From: Nitrospinaceae bacterium
Lineage (GTDB): Bacteria; Nitrospinota; Nitrospinia; Nitrospinales; VA-1
DNA length: 41,810 bases
Assembly (NCBI GenBank): GCA_029261695.1
Contig: JAJDAV010000005.1
Coordinates: 1-41,810, forward strand
Direction: 5' to 3'
Below are positions 1 through 7,810 of this stretch, in pieces (position 1 is the stretch's first letter; each line of letters opens with the position of its first letter). Below the pieces are notes generated by a model, which was not told the origin of the DNA, did no database searches, and saw nothing but the letters and a program-made list of their open reading frames with translations. Made by a program: the position numbers and the translations under genes.

Positions 1-1359
1 ATTGTCTACAAACCGTTTATGTCGAGCGAGATCATCGAATCTCTAGACGACGATCAGATCAATATTTATCGCGATGTCTACGCCATGTTGATTCGCCCGG
101 TGATGGAGCGCGAACGCCCTCTAATGGTAGGCATCTCTGTCGTTCAGCAAAAACAACTGATTCCGACATTCACTTTTTGCAAAATGATCAAAGAAGAATT
201 CCCGGCAACCCATATCACATTGGGCGGCAACATCATCACGCGAATTCGAGACATGCTTCCAGGAATGGAAAATTTATGGGAACTATTCGACAGCGCCATC
301 GTTTATGAAGGCGAATCTGCGTACCTCAAATTGACCGAAGCGATTAAAAACGGCGATAAACTCTCAACTTTACCAAATTTGATATTTAAAGACGAAAAAG
401 GTGTTCACGTAAACAAAGAAGTTTTTGCCGAATCTCTTGCGGAATTACCACCGCCAGATTTTGATGGCCTGCCGCTCGAAAAATATTTTGTCCCACAACT
501 GATTCTGCCCTACCTCGCTACACGAGGGTGTTATTGGGGGCGCTGCACTTTCTGCGATCATTTTCAGGGTTATGTTGAAGGCTTTCGCACAAAACAAGTT
601 GACCATATTGTTGAAGAGATCAGTTTCCTCAAAGAAAAATATGGCACGCGGTTTTTTCATTTCACCGACGAGTCTTATCCGCCAGCCTTATTCCAAAAAC
701 TTTCACGTCGCCTGATCGATGACAAACTCGATATCGCATGGACCACGCATATGCGGTTCGAAGAATCCTTACTCGAAGAGCAGGTATGGAAAGATGTCGC
801 GGAGTCCGGTTGTAAATACCTTCACTTCGGTTACGAATCGGGCAACCAGCGCGTACTGCAATTAATGGATAAGGCTACCAAACTCGATGCTATCGAAACC
901 AATTTGCGAATGTCATCTGACGCGGGGATATGGAATCACCTGATGGGTTTCTTTGGCTTTCCTGGCGAAACCAGCGAAGAGGCAGACGACAGCAAAGCCT
1001 TTGTCGAAAAAAACAGCGCGCATATTCATTCCCTGGGATTCATGACATTTGTACTGGGGAAATACAGCCCCATCGCATTCGAGCCGGAAAAATATGGACT
1101 GACCTATTATAAAAATCCGGAATGGGATCTAGCGTTGGACTACTACTTCACGACCAAGGATGGACTCACCATTCAAGACGCTCTCGATGTCTTCGATGAG
1201 TTTGAACAAAACCATAATACGAAATGGGATTTACGAACCTGCGTCCGCGAATACATCTTCCTCTACATCGACAAATACGGATCAAACAACCTGCCGCAAC
1301 TGGAAATGACTGAAGAACAACGCCGTAACATGCAACAACCCGCCATCGGCATGGTCTAA
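1..1359 (+). CDS. B12-binding-type radical SAM protein (5' end outside window)
   Basis: The reading frame is open to the first base of the window, so the ATG at 19 is probably internal and the N-terminus lies upstream. Counting from that ATG, residues 35-75 resemble the later half of a cobalamin-binding Rossmann domain (MVGISVVQQKQ, then ITLGGNIITR). The radical SAM cluster follows as RGCYWGRCTFCD, Cys171, Cys176 and Cys179. That is CX4CX2C, one residue longer than the usual CX3CX2C. Downstream are TDES and the FGYESGNQRVL strand (SAM-binding region of Elp3/MiaB-like barrels), followed by FFGFPGET. The architecture is that of B12-dependent radical SAM enzymes, which commonly methylate unactivated carbons or build cofactors, lipids or peptides. 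The substrate cannot be read from the sequence. It ends 76 bases before the SIR2-like gene. Confidence 0.85.
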   Translation: MVYKPFMSSEIIESLDDDQINIYRDVYAMLIRPVMERERPLMVGISVVQQKQLIPTFTFCKMIKEEFPATHITLGGNIITRIRDMLPGMENLWELFDSAIVYEGESAYLKLTEAIKNGDKLSTLPNLIFKDEKGVHVNKEVFAESLAELPPPDFDGLPLEKYFVPQLILPYLATRGCYWGRCTFCDHFQGYVEGFRTKQVDHIVEEISFLKEKYGTRFFHFTDESYPPALFQKLSRRLIDDKLDIAWTTHMRFEESLLEEQVWKDVAESGCKYLHFGYESGNQRVLQLMDKATKLDAIETNLRMSSDAGIWNHLMGFFGFPGETSEEADDSKAFVEKNSAHIHSLGFMTFVLGKYSPIAFEPEKYGLTYYKNPEWDLALDYYFTTKDGLTIQDALDVFDEFEQNHNTKWDLRTCVREYIFLYIDKYGSNNLPQLEMTEEQRRNMQQPAIGMV

Positions 1360-1373
1360 CGGCGAGCCGCCGT
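1359..1373. repeat. Perfect short hairpin after the radical SAM gene
   Basis: ACGGCG and CGCCGT flank a three-base loop, beginning within the stop codon. There is no T-tract after it, so it may be a weak terminator or an RNA-stabilising hairpin rather than a canonical rho-independent terminator. A similar GC hairpin sits just after ilvB at 38501-38512. Confidence 0.45.
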
Positions 1374-1435
1374 GGGCTATAGGTCAGAACCCTTAAAGCG
1401 ATAAAATTCCTTCGACTATATTTTCAAGAAGGGAA

Positions 1436-2485
1436 ATGAACCAAATGAAAGAATTGAGTCGAACAGAAAAAGAGGAAATTGAAGACCTGAAATTTAAGCG
1501 TCCTCATGTAGTGATCCTTGGCGCTGGGGCCAGTCTTGCAGCATTCCCTAATGGTGATAGAAACGAAAAAATTCTCCCTGTTATGGACAACCTTATTGAA
1601 GTTGTTGGATTGGAGCCATTGCTAAAAAATGCAAGGATTGAACACCAAGGCAAGAACTTTGAGGTTCTATATAGTTTATTATCCAAAGACCCCGAGAATG
1701 CGGCAGTTTTAGAAACAATAGAGAAACATATTTTTGAATATTTTTCCCAACTCTTACTCCCCGATGAACCCACCCTTTATGACCACCTTATTCTATCCTT
1801 AAGAAAGAAAGATTGCATAGCAACATTTAATTGGGACCCTCTTCTGGTTCAAGCTTATGTGAGGGTTAGCGGATATACGAGACTACTTCCTCACCTATGT
1901 TTTCTTCATGGCAATACAGGAATAGGATATTGTCTTCACCCCAATAAAGTTTATTGGTGGCTCCGAGACCACTACTGCGGAAAATGCGGTGAAACATTAA
2001 AGGACTCTAAGCTCCTATTCCCAATTGAAAAAAAGAGCTATACCCAAGACAGGTTTATTACTGGGGCTTGGAGCGATCTAAAATTTTCCCTTAAACGTGC
2101 ATACATGGTAACCCTATTTGGATATGGAGCTCCCAAATCAGATGTTGAAGCTATTGAGGTTATGAAGGAGGCATGGGGAGAAGCTAAAGAAAGAAATTTG
2201 GAAGAATTTGAAATGATTAATATTTTATCAAGAGATGAGCTTCGAAAAACTTGGAACAGTTTCATTCACACCCATCATTATCGCACGCCAAAAGATTTCT
2301 ATTTATCCTTTATGGCAAATCATCCACGTCGATCTTGTGAATCAATGTGGTCGATGCTTATGCAGTGCGATCCAAGAAAAGACAGACCAATACCAAATTA
2401 CAAACGATACAGAGACCTTTGGGAATGGTTTGAACCCTTAATTGAAGTGGAAAACCGTTCTGAACAATCGGAGGAGAGATCATGA
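1436..2485 (+). CDS. SIR2-like domain protein (putative NADase, possible defence role)
   Basis: This 349-residue protein carries the marks of the SIR2-like fold. A glycine-rich nucleotide loop HVVILGAGAS (GAGAS at 29-33) is followed by ATFNWDPLL (Asn132, Asp134; equivalent to the sirtuin NxD motif), FLHGN with the candidate catalytic His158, and CGKC at 181-184, a possible half zinc site. FGYGAPKSD follows, the late nucleotide-binding strand. SIR2-like domains of this sort in bacteria are often NAD-degrading effectors of antiphage systems rather than deacylases; that is family knowledge, not shown here. The ATG at 1436 is close to AAGAAGGG (1427-1433); an ATG at 1445 has better spacing and would remove three residues. 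No obvious effector partner lies in the same direction, and the next gene is convergent and HEPN-like. Confidence 0.72.
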   Translation: MNQMKELSRTEKEEIEDLKFKRPHVVILGAGASLAAFPNGDRNEKILPVMDNLIEVVGLEPLLKNARIEHQGKNFEVLYSLLSKDPENAAVLETIEKHIFEYFSQLLLPDEPTLYDHLILSLRKKDCIATFNWDPLLVQAYVRVSGYTRLLPHLCFLHGNTGIGYCLHPNKVYWWLRDHYCGKCGETLKDSKLLFPIEKKSYTQDRFITGAWSDLKFSLKRAYMVTLFGYGAPKSDVEAIEVMKEAWGEAKERNLEEFEMINILSRDELRKTWNSFIHTHHYRTPKDFYLSFMANHPRRSCESMWSMLMQCDPRKDRPIPNYKRYRDLWEWFEPLIEVENRSEQSEERS

Positions 2486-2519
2486 GCCTTATTGCCCCAG
2501 TCTAATGGAGATTAATTTA

Positions 2520-2573
2520 CTTAGTGGATTTGCGCCCCATTTTAAAAGGAACTGAGGGGGTTAATCTACTAAG
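2520..2573. terminator. Inverted repeat between convergent SIR2-like and HEPN-like genes
   Basis: CTTAGTGGATT (2520-2530) and AATCTACTAAG (2563-2573) match as an 11-base inverted repeat with one G-T wobble or mismatch. A CCCC/GGGG pair lies nearer the loop. It is followed on the + strand by a T-rich stretch ACTCTTTACTTT. It most likely ends transcription of the SIR2-like gene, possibly in both directions. Loop size and the imperfect T-tract keep confidence low. Confidence 0.4.
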
Positions 2574-2583
2574 ACTCTTTACT

Positions 2584-3132
2584 TTAAAAACCCGGGCTAA
2601 CACTGCCGGTTTCCAAAAAGTTTTTAAGTTCTTTTTGAATGGTTTGATTTGCAAGAGCTTCAATCTTATTTTCGTCAAATCCGATTATCTTTCTGGTGGT
2701 TTTTGACAAAGCCCGCGAAATGCTCTCCGCTTCATCAAAAAGCTCTTTTAAAGAATTTAGCTCATTAATCATTTCTGTTTGGCCTTTTTTCGAAAAAAAT
2801 TTGTAGGCATTTTCGCTAAAAAAATGATGCGCAAGGTAGTTTCTTTTATTGGCAGCCTCTTTAAGTTTATTCTCTAATTGAGGTTTGAGCTTAACCCTTT
2901 CTCTTAACTCATTTAATATTCGGCCCAATGTTTTTAGGGAGATATCGTTTATTACCGAATCTATTTCCTCGCTAGACCATGTTTTTTTCTGCATTTGTAT
3001 GACATGAGTCAAAAACTGACCCAGTTCCTTTTCAAACAATTGAGATGTGTAAGCTGTTAGGCCGTACCTAGCATAAACTTCCTTAATCTCATCCTCAGTT
3101 AATTCCGATTCAATGTTTTGATCTGTTTCCAT
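2584..3132 (-). CDS. HEPN-motif helical protein, uncharacterised
   Basis: This is a 182-residue soluble, highly charged, predicted mostly helical protein. Its clearest feature is KRNYLAHHFF at 96-105, where Arg97 and His102 form the Rx4H motif (usually RNxxxH) typical of HEPN ribonuclease or HEPN-like domains. The N-terminal helix (SQLFEKELGQFL) and the long helix around 77-95 fit a four-helix bundle. HEPN proteins act as RNA-cleaving toxins, antiphage effectors or nucleotide-binding scaffolds; which applies here is not visible. There is no MNT or other antitoxin next to it. It is convergent with the SIR2-like gene. The name rests on one motif and the helical pattern, so a non-nuclease helical protein remains possible. 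Confidence 0.6.
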   Translation of the reverse strand: METDQNIESELTEDEIKEVYARYGLTAYTSQLFEKELGQFLTHVIQMQKKTWSSEEIDSVINDISLKTLGRILNELRERVKLKPQLENKLKEAANKRNYLAHHFFSENAYKFFSKKGQTEMINELNSLKELFDEAESISRALSKTTRKIIGFDENKIEALANQTIQKELKNFLETGSVSPGF

Positions 3133-3154
3133 CTGTGTTCACCCATGGTTAATT

Positions 3155-3556
3155 TTAAGATTTCTCTTCATACGCTATCACATTTTCATGTTCGTTGGGG
3201 TCGTTGCGGGAAACGATTGCCAGCGCCGGTTCGGTTTCGCTTAGGTTGACTGGCTTGTGTGGCACGCCGGGCGGGATATAAATAAAGTCTCCCTCTTCGT
3301 TTATCTTTGATTCTTTCAGGTTTTCTCCGAAACGGGTTTCCACCCTTCCCTTCAAAAGGTAAATCGCGGTTTCAAAATCTTTATGGTAATGCGCTTTTGG
3401 CGAAGCTCCGGGCGGGATCACCACCAAGTTCATGGACAACCCTTTTGCGTCTGCGGTCTCTTGCGAAATACCAACGTAGTAAGGCAGGTTCTGTTTGGTG
3501 GCAATGGTTTCTTCGGGGCGGACGGTTACAACTTTTCTTGTTAGATCCAGACTCAT
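3155..3556 (-). CDS. Single-domain cupin protein
   Basis: This 133-residue protein is about the normal length for a stand-alone cupin_2 domain. Cupin motif 1 is AHYHKDFETAIYLLKG, residues about 76-91, with two His and one Glu as metal ligands. Motif 2 is GDFIYIPPGVPHKPVN, which supplies the last His. Such proteins bind a metal in a beta-barrel and act as dioxygenases, isomerases or small-molecule sensors; the substrate is unknown. A strong Shine-Dalgarno (AGGAGGTG on the minus strand) precedes the ATG. It is the last gene of a leftward group with the Rieske-like and 92-residue proteins. A 52-base gap separates it from the Rieske-like gene, so it may be transcribed with them or alone. Confidence 0.85.
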   Translation of the reverse strand: MSLDLTRKVVTVRPEETIATKQNLPYYVGISQETADAKGLSMNLVVIPPGASPKAHYHKDFETAIYLLKGRVETRFGENLKESKINEEGDFIYIPPGVPHKPVNLSETEPALAIVSRNDPNEHENVIAYEEKS

Positions 3557-3608
3557 AATTCACCTCCTGTTAAGAGGAAATTATACACCTGGCAAATAGC
3601 TGAGGGAG

Positions 3609-3932
3609 TTAAATCTCTATGTAGAAACCATCATCCTTAGTGGCAACTTTATATACAGGGGTGGTATCTGAGTGGTTCCATTTGCAGTAGCCTTTTCGAA
3701 TATTCCAGGCGCATTCTTCTCCACTGCAAAAGGCAAACATACCTTTTAGCTCGCCTTTTGCCAAGCTTCCCTCACAGCTTTTGCATTTATCTCCGACACA
3801 ATAAAACTTTCCTTCAACAGTAAAAAATGCGAGGACATACTTCCACTCTGTATAAGGGTGGTCGAGGTGAATTTGTTTTGCGGTTCCTTCTTCCGGTGCT
3901 TCGTCAAGTTCTAAAATTTTAACATGAGACAT
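3609..3932 (-). CDS. Rieske-fold-like iron-sulfur protein with four-cysteine ligand set
   Basis: This 107-residue protein aligns by eye with NirD/Rieske ferredoxins (strand-rich, a VEGKFYCVGDKC start and a YKVATKDDGFYIEI end). Where a Rieske protein has CxH...CxxH, this one has CKSC (Cys50, Cys53) and CSGEEC (Cys69, Cys74), followed by AWNIRKG in place of the usual GWxFDxxTG. Both histidine ligand positions are therefore lost (Ser52 and Glu72) and nearby cysteines gained. Cys45 and Cys83 are also present. This suggests an all-Cys [2Fe-2S] or a zinc site on a Rieske scaffold, which is inference. There is no signal peptide, so it is cytoplasmic. It follows the 92-residue gene by five bases and is probably cotranscribed with it. 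Confidence 0.6.
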   Translation of the reverse strand: MSHVKILELDEAPEEGTAKQIHLDHPYTEWKYVLAFFTVEGKFYCVGDKCKSCEGSLAKGELKGMFAFCSGEECAWNIRKGYCKWNHSDTTPVYKVATKDDGFYIEI

Positions 3933-3937
3933 AAAGG

Positions 3938-4216
3938 TCAGTCCTGGGGTAGGTAAGGACCGTATCGGTCACGATAATATTTCTCGAGGTCCCAGCGAAA
4001 CTTGCCTTTCAGATGAGGTAAGTTTTCGCTCACCTGATGGTCGAAGGCAACATAGTCTTCAGACAACTTTTGAACCTCCTCGTCTCTTTTAACATTGGGA
4101 TCAAGATAGGAGTCTCCCAGAGAGGAAGTGCCCACAATGAGCTTTTGTCCTCTTTTAATCCACCGGCCCAACATGAGCCGTTCTTCATCTGTACCCGGTT
4201 CTATTGCCATGATCAC
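3938..4216 (-). CDS. Conserved-looking 92-residue protein of unknown function
   Basis: I do not recognise a family. It is a small acidic/basic soluble protein with a basic patch (GRWIKRGQKLIVG) and a tyrosine-rich, charged C-terminus (LEKYYRDRYGPYLPQD). It has no signal peptide, membrane segment or cysteine. Two starts are possible: GTG at 4216, or ATG at 4210 (third codon), which sits about five bases after AAGAAAG and may be the true start. It ends five bases before the Rieske-like gene, so the two are very probably cotranscribed and may work together. Confidence 0.6.
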   Translation of the reverse strand: MIMAIEPGTDEERLMLGRWIKRGQKLIVGTSSLGDSYLDPNVKRDEEVQKLSEDYVAFDHQVSENLPHLKGKFRWDLEKYYRDRYGPYLPQD

Positions 4217-4334
4217 TTTCTTGTTGTTAGAGAAACCCCCTGCGTCTCCCTTGGGAATTATTAAAATCCCCTCTTAAGAGCAACGGTTCTGAGCCATAAG
4301 CCAAACACACGACCTGTAGCCCTTAGCGGCTCGA

Positions 4335-4377
4335 TTATTACTCCCCGCCAAGAAGTTGCATTGTTGAGGGGTAATAA
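4335..4377. repeat. Inverted repeat in the divergent 4217-4449 gap
   Basis: TTATTACTCCCC (4335-4346) and GGGGTAATAA (4368-4377) pair over ten bases with one bulged T and a 21-base loop. It sits between a leftward and a rightward gene, so it could be a transcript structure or an operator; no T-tract argues against a normal terminator. No clear promoter is visible in this 233-base gap. Confidence 0.35.
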
Positions 4378-4449
4378 GGTAGCATAGATGCTTATCCAAT
4401 TTCAATTTTGTCGTGAACCCCTTTTAATTAAGAGAATTAGAGGAAAATT

Positions 4450-4986
4450 ATGTCTACGGAACAACAATCAGAAAAAACTGCGGAAGAACACTTTAAAGAT
4501 GGTCTGGCTTTTAGCAAGTTGGGAGATGACCGCAGAACTTTTGAATCTTATAAAAAAGCCATTGAACTCGACCCAGATCATTTTCTGGCGCATTTTAATA
4601 TTGGCATTCGTTACGGAAAACTTCGTATGAATCTGGAAGCCTCAAAGTCATTCCGAGAAGCCCTTCGATTAAAACCCGAAGCGCCTATGGTTCACTACAG
4701 TTTGGCGGTCGTCAGCAATCTCATCGGCGAGATGGAAGAAGCCTTCAAACACTATAAAGAAGCCATCCGCTTCAACCCAGACTTTGGCAGAGCCCATAGC
4801 AATATTGCCATGCTGTATTACGGATTAAAATATGGCAAAGAAACAGTCCATCACCTTGCCAAAGCAGCAGATATCTTCAAAGAAACCGGTGAAGAGTTTA
4901 TGGAAAAAAATGCCCGCGACCTATTGCAGGAATGCGGAAATGAGTTTGGTCTAACACCAGAAGATTGCCAAACACTTGAGGGGTAA
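4450..4986 (+). CDS. TPR repeat protein
   Basis: This 178-residue protein consists of consecutive tetratricopeptide repeats. Helix pairs begin near residues 11 (AEEHFKDGLAFSKLGD), 45 (FLAHFNIGIRYGKL), 79 (PMVHYSLAVVSNLIGEMEEA) and 113 (GRAHSNIAMLYYGLKYG), each with the small residue/Ala and Gly/Tyr spacing of TPRs and FxPD- or DPDH-type turns. TPR arrays mediate protein-protein binding; the partner is not evident. There is no signal peptide, so it is cytoplasmic. AGAGGA lies about eight bases before the ATG. The stop codon sits in the loop of a short GC hairpin. Confidence 0.85.
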   Translation: MSTEQQSEKTAEEHFKDGLAFSKLGDDRRTFESYKKAIELDPDHFLAHFNIGIRYGKLRMNLEASKSFREALRLKPEAPMVHYSLAVVSNLIGEMEEAFKHYKEAIRFNPDFGRAHSNIAMLYYGLKYGKETVHHLAKAADIFKETGEEFMEKNARDLLQECGNEFGLTPEDCQTLEG

Positions 4987-4993
4987 TCCCCTC
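4978..4993. terminator. Hairpin over the stop codon of the TPR gene
   Basis: GAGGGG and CCCCTC are perfect 6-base arms around a TAAT loop that contains the stop codon. No T-run follows directly, so it is only a weak terminator candidate, or a structure that affects mRNA decay or readthrough into the flavoprotein gene 59 bases on. Confidence 0.4.
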
Positions 4994-5051
4994 GGCTGTA
5001 ATATTTGCGCTTCTAAAAATAGTAACCTAGCAATTTAACAAAAGAACTCCT

Positions 5052-6428
5052 TTGGATTTTGATGTCGTAATTTTAGGCGGTGGTTCGGCAGGTTACGCCG
5101 CCGCATCTTCCGCTCAATCGCAAGGGGCACGTGTTGCAATCATAGACCCAGGCCCTCTGGGTGGCCTTTGCATCCTACGCGGCTGCATGCCAACTAAAAC
5201 CATTCTCCGTTCATCAGATATTATCTCTTTAATGCATCGGGCTAAAGAATTCGGCTTGCTCCCTGTTACAGCCAGCGCTGATCTTGCTGCAATCAATGAT
5301 CGCAAAAATCAATTGATTGGAGAATTTGCTGATTACCGCATCGGACAATTAAAAGACTCTCGTTTCACTCTCATCGAAGAGAAAGCTGAATTTATTTCCC
5401 CAAATGAAATCCAAATAGGAACCCGTACTCTGAAGTCCAAGTCATTTATTATCGCGACGGGTTCTGTGATTGCAGACTACCCGATACCCGGATTAACAGA
5501 AGTAGGTTTTGTCACTAGCGATGATGTTTTAACAATGCGAAAAGCTCCCGAATCCATCATTGTTTTGGGGGCAGGTGCTGTTGCGGTGGAACTGGCTCAG
5601 TTTTTTCTACGCATAGGAACTCAGGTAACATTGCTACAAAGGAGCAATCATATTTTATCGTCTGGAGATGAAGATCTTGCGCGCCCAGTGGAAGATCGCT
5701 TTCGCGAAGAAGGAATGAATCTTTTTACCGGGACAAAAATAATTAAGGCAGAGCGAGAAAATAACCGCTCGGTTATTTATTTTGAGCACGAAGGAAAAGA
5801 AAAACGTGTAGAGGTTGAATCAATTCTACAAGCTCTAGGTAGAAGACCAAATGTTGACAGTCTCAACCTATCGGCTGCGGGAGTTACCACTGAGAAAGGC
5901 CGTGTAAAAGTCGATTCCCAAATGCGCACTAATCAGAAACATATTTTTGCCGTGGGCGATGTCAATGGAATCCACGAAGTGGTTCACATTGCTATTCAGC
6001 AAGGGGAAGCCGCCGGACACAATGCGGTTCACCCAGAATCTGCCAAAGAGGTAGACAACCGTTTAAAAGCATCTGTTGTTTTTACCGATCCCGCGGTAGC
6101 CAGTGTCGGCTTGAGCGAAAGGGAATGCAAGGCTGCAAATATCGATTACCTCGTGGCATCGCATCCTTTCAGCGATCATGGAAAATCCATGTGCCTCGGC
6201 GAAACCCACGGGCATGTGAAAATTTTGTGTGATCCTGTTTCAGGGGAAGTATTAGGAGGCCATATTGTTGGCCCAGAGGCGGGAGAGTTGATTCACGAAA
6301 TTATCACTCTCATGCATTTCCGAGGAACGGTAAAGGATTTGATGAACATTCCACATTATCACCCCACCCTTGCGGAAATTTTGACCTATCCCGCTGAAGA
6401 GCTGGCAGAACGTTTGCCTGACAAGTAA
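5052..6428 (+). CDS. Dihydrolipoamide dehydrogenase-like flavoprotein disulfide oxidoreductase
   Basis: This 458-residue protein has the full class I pyridine-nucleotide disulfide oxidoreductase layout. FAD loop VVILGGGSAGYAA is at the N-terminus. The redox-active pair is CILRGC (GLCILRGCMPTK, near 40-51), NAD(P) loop IIVLGAGAVAVELA lies near 170, FAD motif HIFAVGDVNG near 310, and the interface His-Glu pair is in HYHPTLAEI near the C-terminus. The CILRGC form is common in Lpd/mercuric-reductase-like relatives. It transfers electrons between NAD(P)H and a disulfide; lipoyl-GcvH is a plausible substrate because the gcv operon is convergent only six bases away, but this is inference. The start is TTG at 5052: an in-frame stop at 5028-5030 leaves no ATG before the FAD motif. 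Confidence 0.87.
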   Translation: MDFDVVILGGGSAGYAAASSAQSQGARVAIIDPGPLGGLCILRGCMPTKTILRSSDIISLMHRAKEFGLLPVTASADLAAINDRKNQLIGEFADYRIGQLKDSRFTLIEEKAEFISPNEIQIGTRTLKSKSFIIATGSVIADYPIPGLTEVGFVTSDDVLTMRKAPESIIVLGAGAVAVELAQFFLRIGTQVTLLQRSNHILSSGDEDLARPVEDRFREEGMNLFTGTKIIKAERENNRSVIYFEHEGKEKRVEVESILQALGRRPNVDSLNLSAAGVTTEKGRVKVDSQMRTNQKHIFAVGDVNGIHEVVHIAIQQGEAAGHNAVHPESAKEVDNRLKASVVFTDPAVASVGLSERECKAANIDYLVASHPFSDHGKSMCLGETHGHVKILCDPVSGEVLGGHIVGPEAGELIHEIITLMHFRGTVKDLMNIPHYHPTLAEILTYPAEELAERLPDK

Positions 6429-6434
6429 GACGGG

Positions 6435-7781
6435 TTACATTTCTTCCAGCTTGTCGGCCAGTCGATCCATATCTTCCTGGCTGTTTAACTCAGTAGCGCA
6501 AAGTAGAAGGCAATTTTTTAATTCTGGATAATGCTGTTTCAGAGGATACCCACCTATGATGTGATCCTGTTTTAGCGCCTGCAAAATTTCTTCAACAGGT
6601 CGAGGGCATTCCAGAACAAACTCGTTGAAAGAATGAGAGACAAATTTAATTTCAAACCCAGAAATATGTGCCAGGCGGTTTTTCAGGTAATGTGCTTTTC
6701 TAACGTTGAGGGTCGCCATTTCATGCAATCCCTGTTTACCAAGAGTAGATAGAAAAATCGTTGCAGCCAATGCGCAAAGCCCTTGATTGGTGCATATATT
6801 AGAGGTTGCTCGTTCACGGCGGATATGCTGCTCACGGGTAGACAAGGTAAGCACATAGGCGCGCTTGCCATTTTGATCCTGAGTTTCTCCGGCAAGTCTT
6901 CCTGGCATTTGGCGAAGATATTTTTCGCGGGTAGCAAAAAACCCAACATAGGGACCGCCAAAGGATACCGGTAATCCAAATGATTGCCCTTCTCCTACAA
7001 CGATATCTGCACCGCGATCTCCCGGTGGTTTTAAAATACCCAAAGACAATGCTTCCGCTACAACTACAATCAACAAGGTTCCATTTTTTGAGAGCGTCTC
7101 TGCCAGCGATGCATATTCTTCAACCGTCCCAAAAAAGTTGGGTGATTGAAGCACAACCGCGGATGTGTTTTCTGTCAGGTTTTTTGAGACAAACTCCAAG
7201 TCCGTACTACCTGCTGCCGTGTACGGAATTTCTTTGAGAGCAAATTTGCTTCCCCGGGTATAAGTATCAACCACACTGCGATATTCTGGGTGTATTGCGC
7301 GTGACACCAGAAATTCACTCCGTCGATTGAGCCGATTGGCCATTATGACCGCTTCGGCCATAGCCGATGCACCGTCATACATCGAGGCATTGGCGATTTC
7401 CATTCCGGTCAGGAGGCAAATCATGGTTTGAAATTCATAAATAGCCTGCAAAGTTCCCTGGCTCACTTCGGGCTGGTAGGGGGTGTAACTGGTGGCAAAT
7501 TCTCCACGCGAAATCAAATGATCGATCAATATTGGGGAAAAATGATGGTACGCACCCGCCCCTAGAAAAACGGACCCGTTTTCAGAAGTAGTGTTTCTTT
7601 TTTGCAATCGTTTCAGGTAACTCGTCAACTCACTTTCCGGCAAACTGGGTGGTAATTCCAGCAGCTTGTTTTTTAAACGCAAAGATTCCGGAATGCTATC
7701 GAACAATTCATCAACATTTTCCACACCTATCTCGGCGAGCATTTGTTTGATGTCTTGTTCTGTGTGAGGGATATACCGCAT
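6435..7781 (-). CDS. gcvPA: Glycine dehydrogenase (decarboxylating) subunit 1, P-protein alpha
   Basis: At 448 residues it matches the split-type GcvPA subunit. Recognisable stretches are RYIPHTEQDIKQML at the N-terminus, FLGAGAYHHFSP near 75, SQGTLQAIYEFQTMI, the MYDGASAMAEA segment and TREQHIRRERATSNICTNQ near 320. The alpha-beta pair decarboxylates glycine and loads aminomethyl onto lipoylated GcvH. The pyridoxal-phosphate lysine is on the beta subunit (GcvPB), and no gcvPB lies in this window, so it must be elsewhere for activity. The gene is last in the leftward gcvT-gcvH-gcvPA order, 29 bases after gcvH. Downstream it is convergent with the Lpd-like gene. Confidence 0.95.
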   Translation of the reverse strand: MRYIPHTEQDIKQMLAEIGVENVDELFDSIPESLRLKNKLLELPPSLPESELTSYLKRLQKRNTTSENGSVFLGAGAYHHFSPILIDHLISRGEFATSYTPYQPEVSQGTLQAIYEFQTMICLLTGMEIANASMYDGASAMAEAVIMANRLNRRSEFLVSRAIHPEYRSVVDTYTRGSKFALKEIPYTAAGSTDLEFVSKNLTENTSAVVLQSPNFFGTVEEYASLAETLSKNGTLLIVVVAEALSLGILKPPGDRGADIVVGEGQSFGLPVSFGGPYVGFFATREKYLRQMPGRLAGETQDQNGKRAYVLTLSTREQHIRRERATSNICTNQGLCALAATIFLSTLGKQGLHEMATLNVRKAHYLKNRLAHISGFEIKFVSHSFNEFVLECPRPVEEILQALKQDHIIGGYPLKQHYPELKNCLLLCATELNSQEDMDRLADKLEEM

Positions 7782-7810
7782 TTTTTAGGGGAGACGTTTG
7801 TTAAGGATTA

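Noticed and set aside
2520-2573. Integron attC site
   Set aside because: No GTTRRRY/RYYYAAC ends and no integrase or cassette array; it is better explained as a terminator-like inverted repeat.
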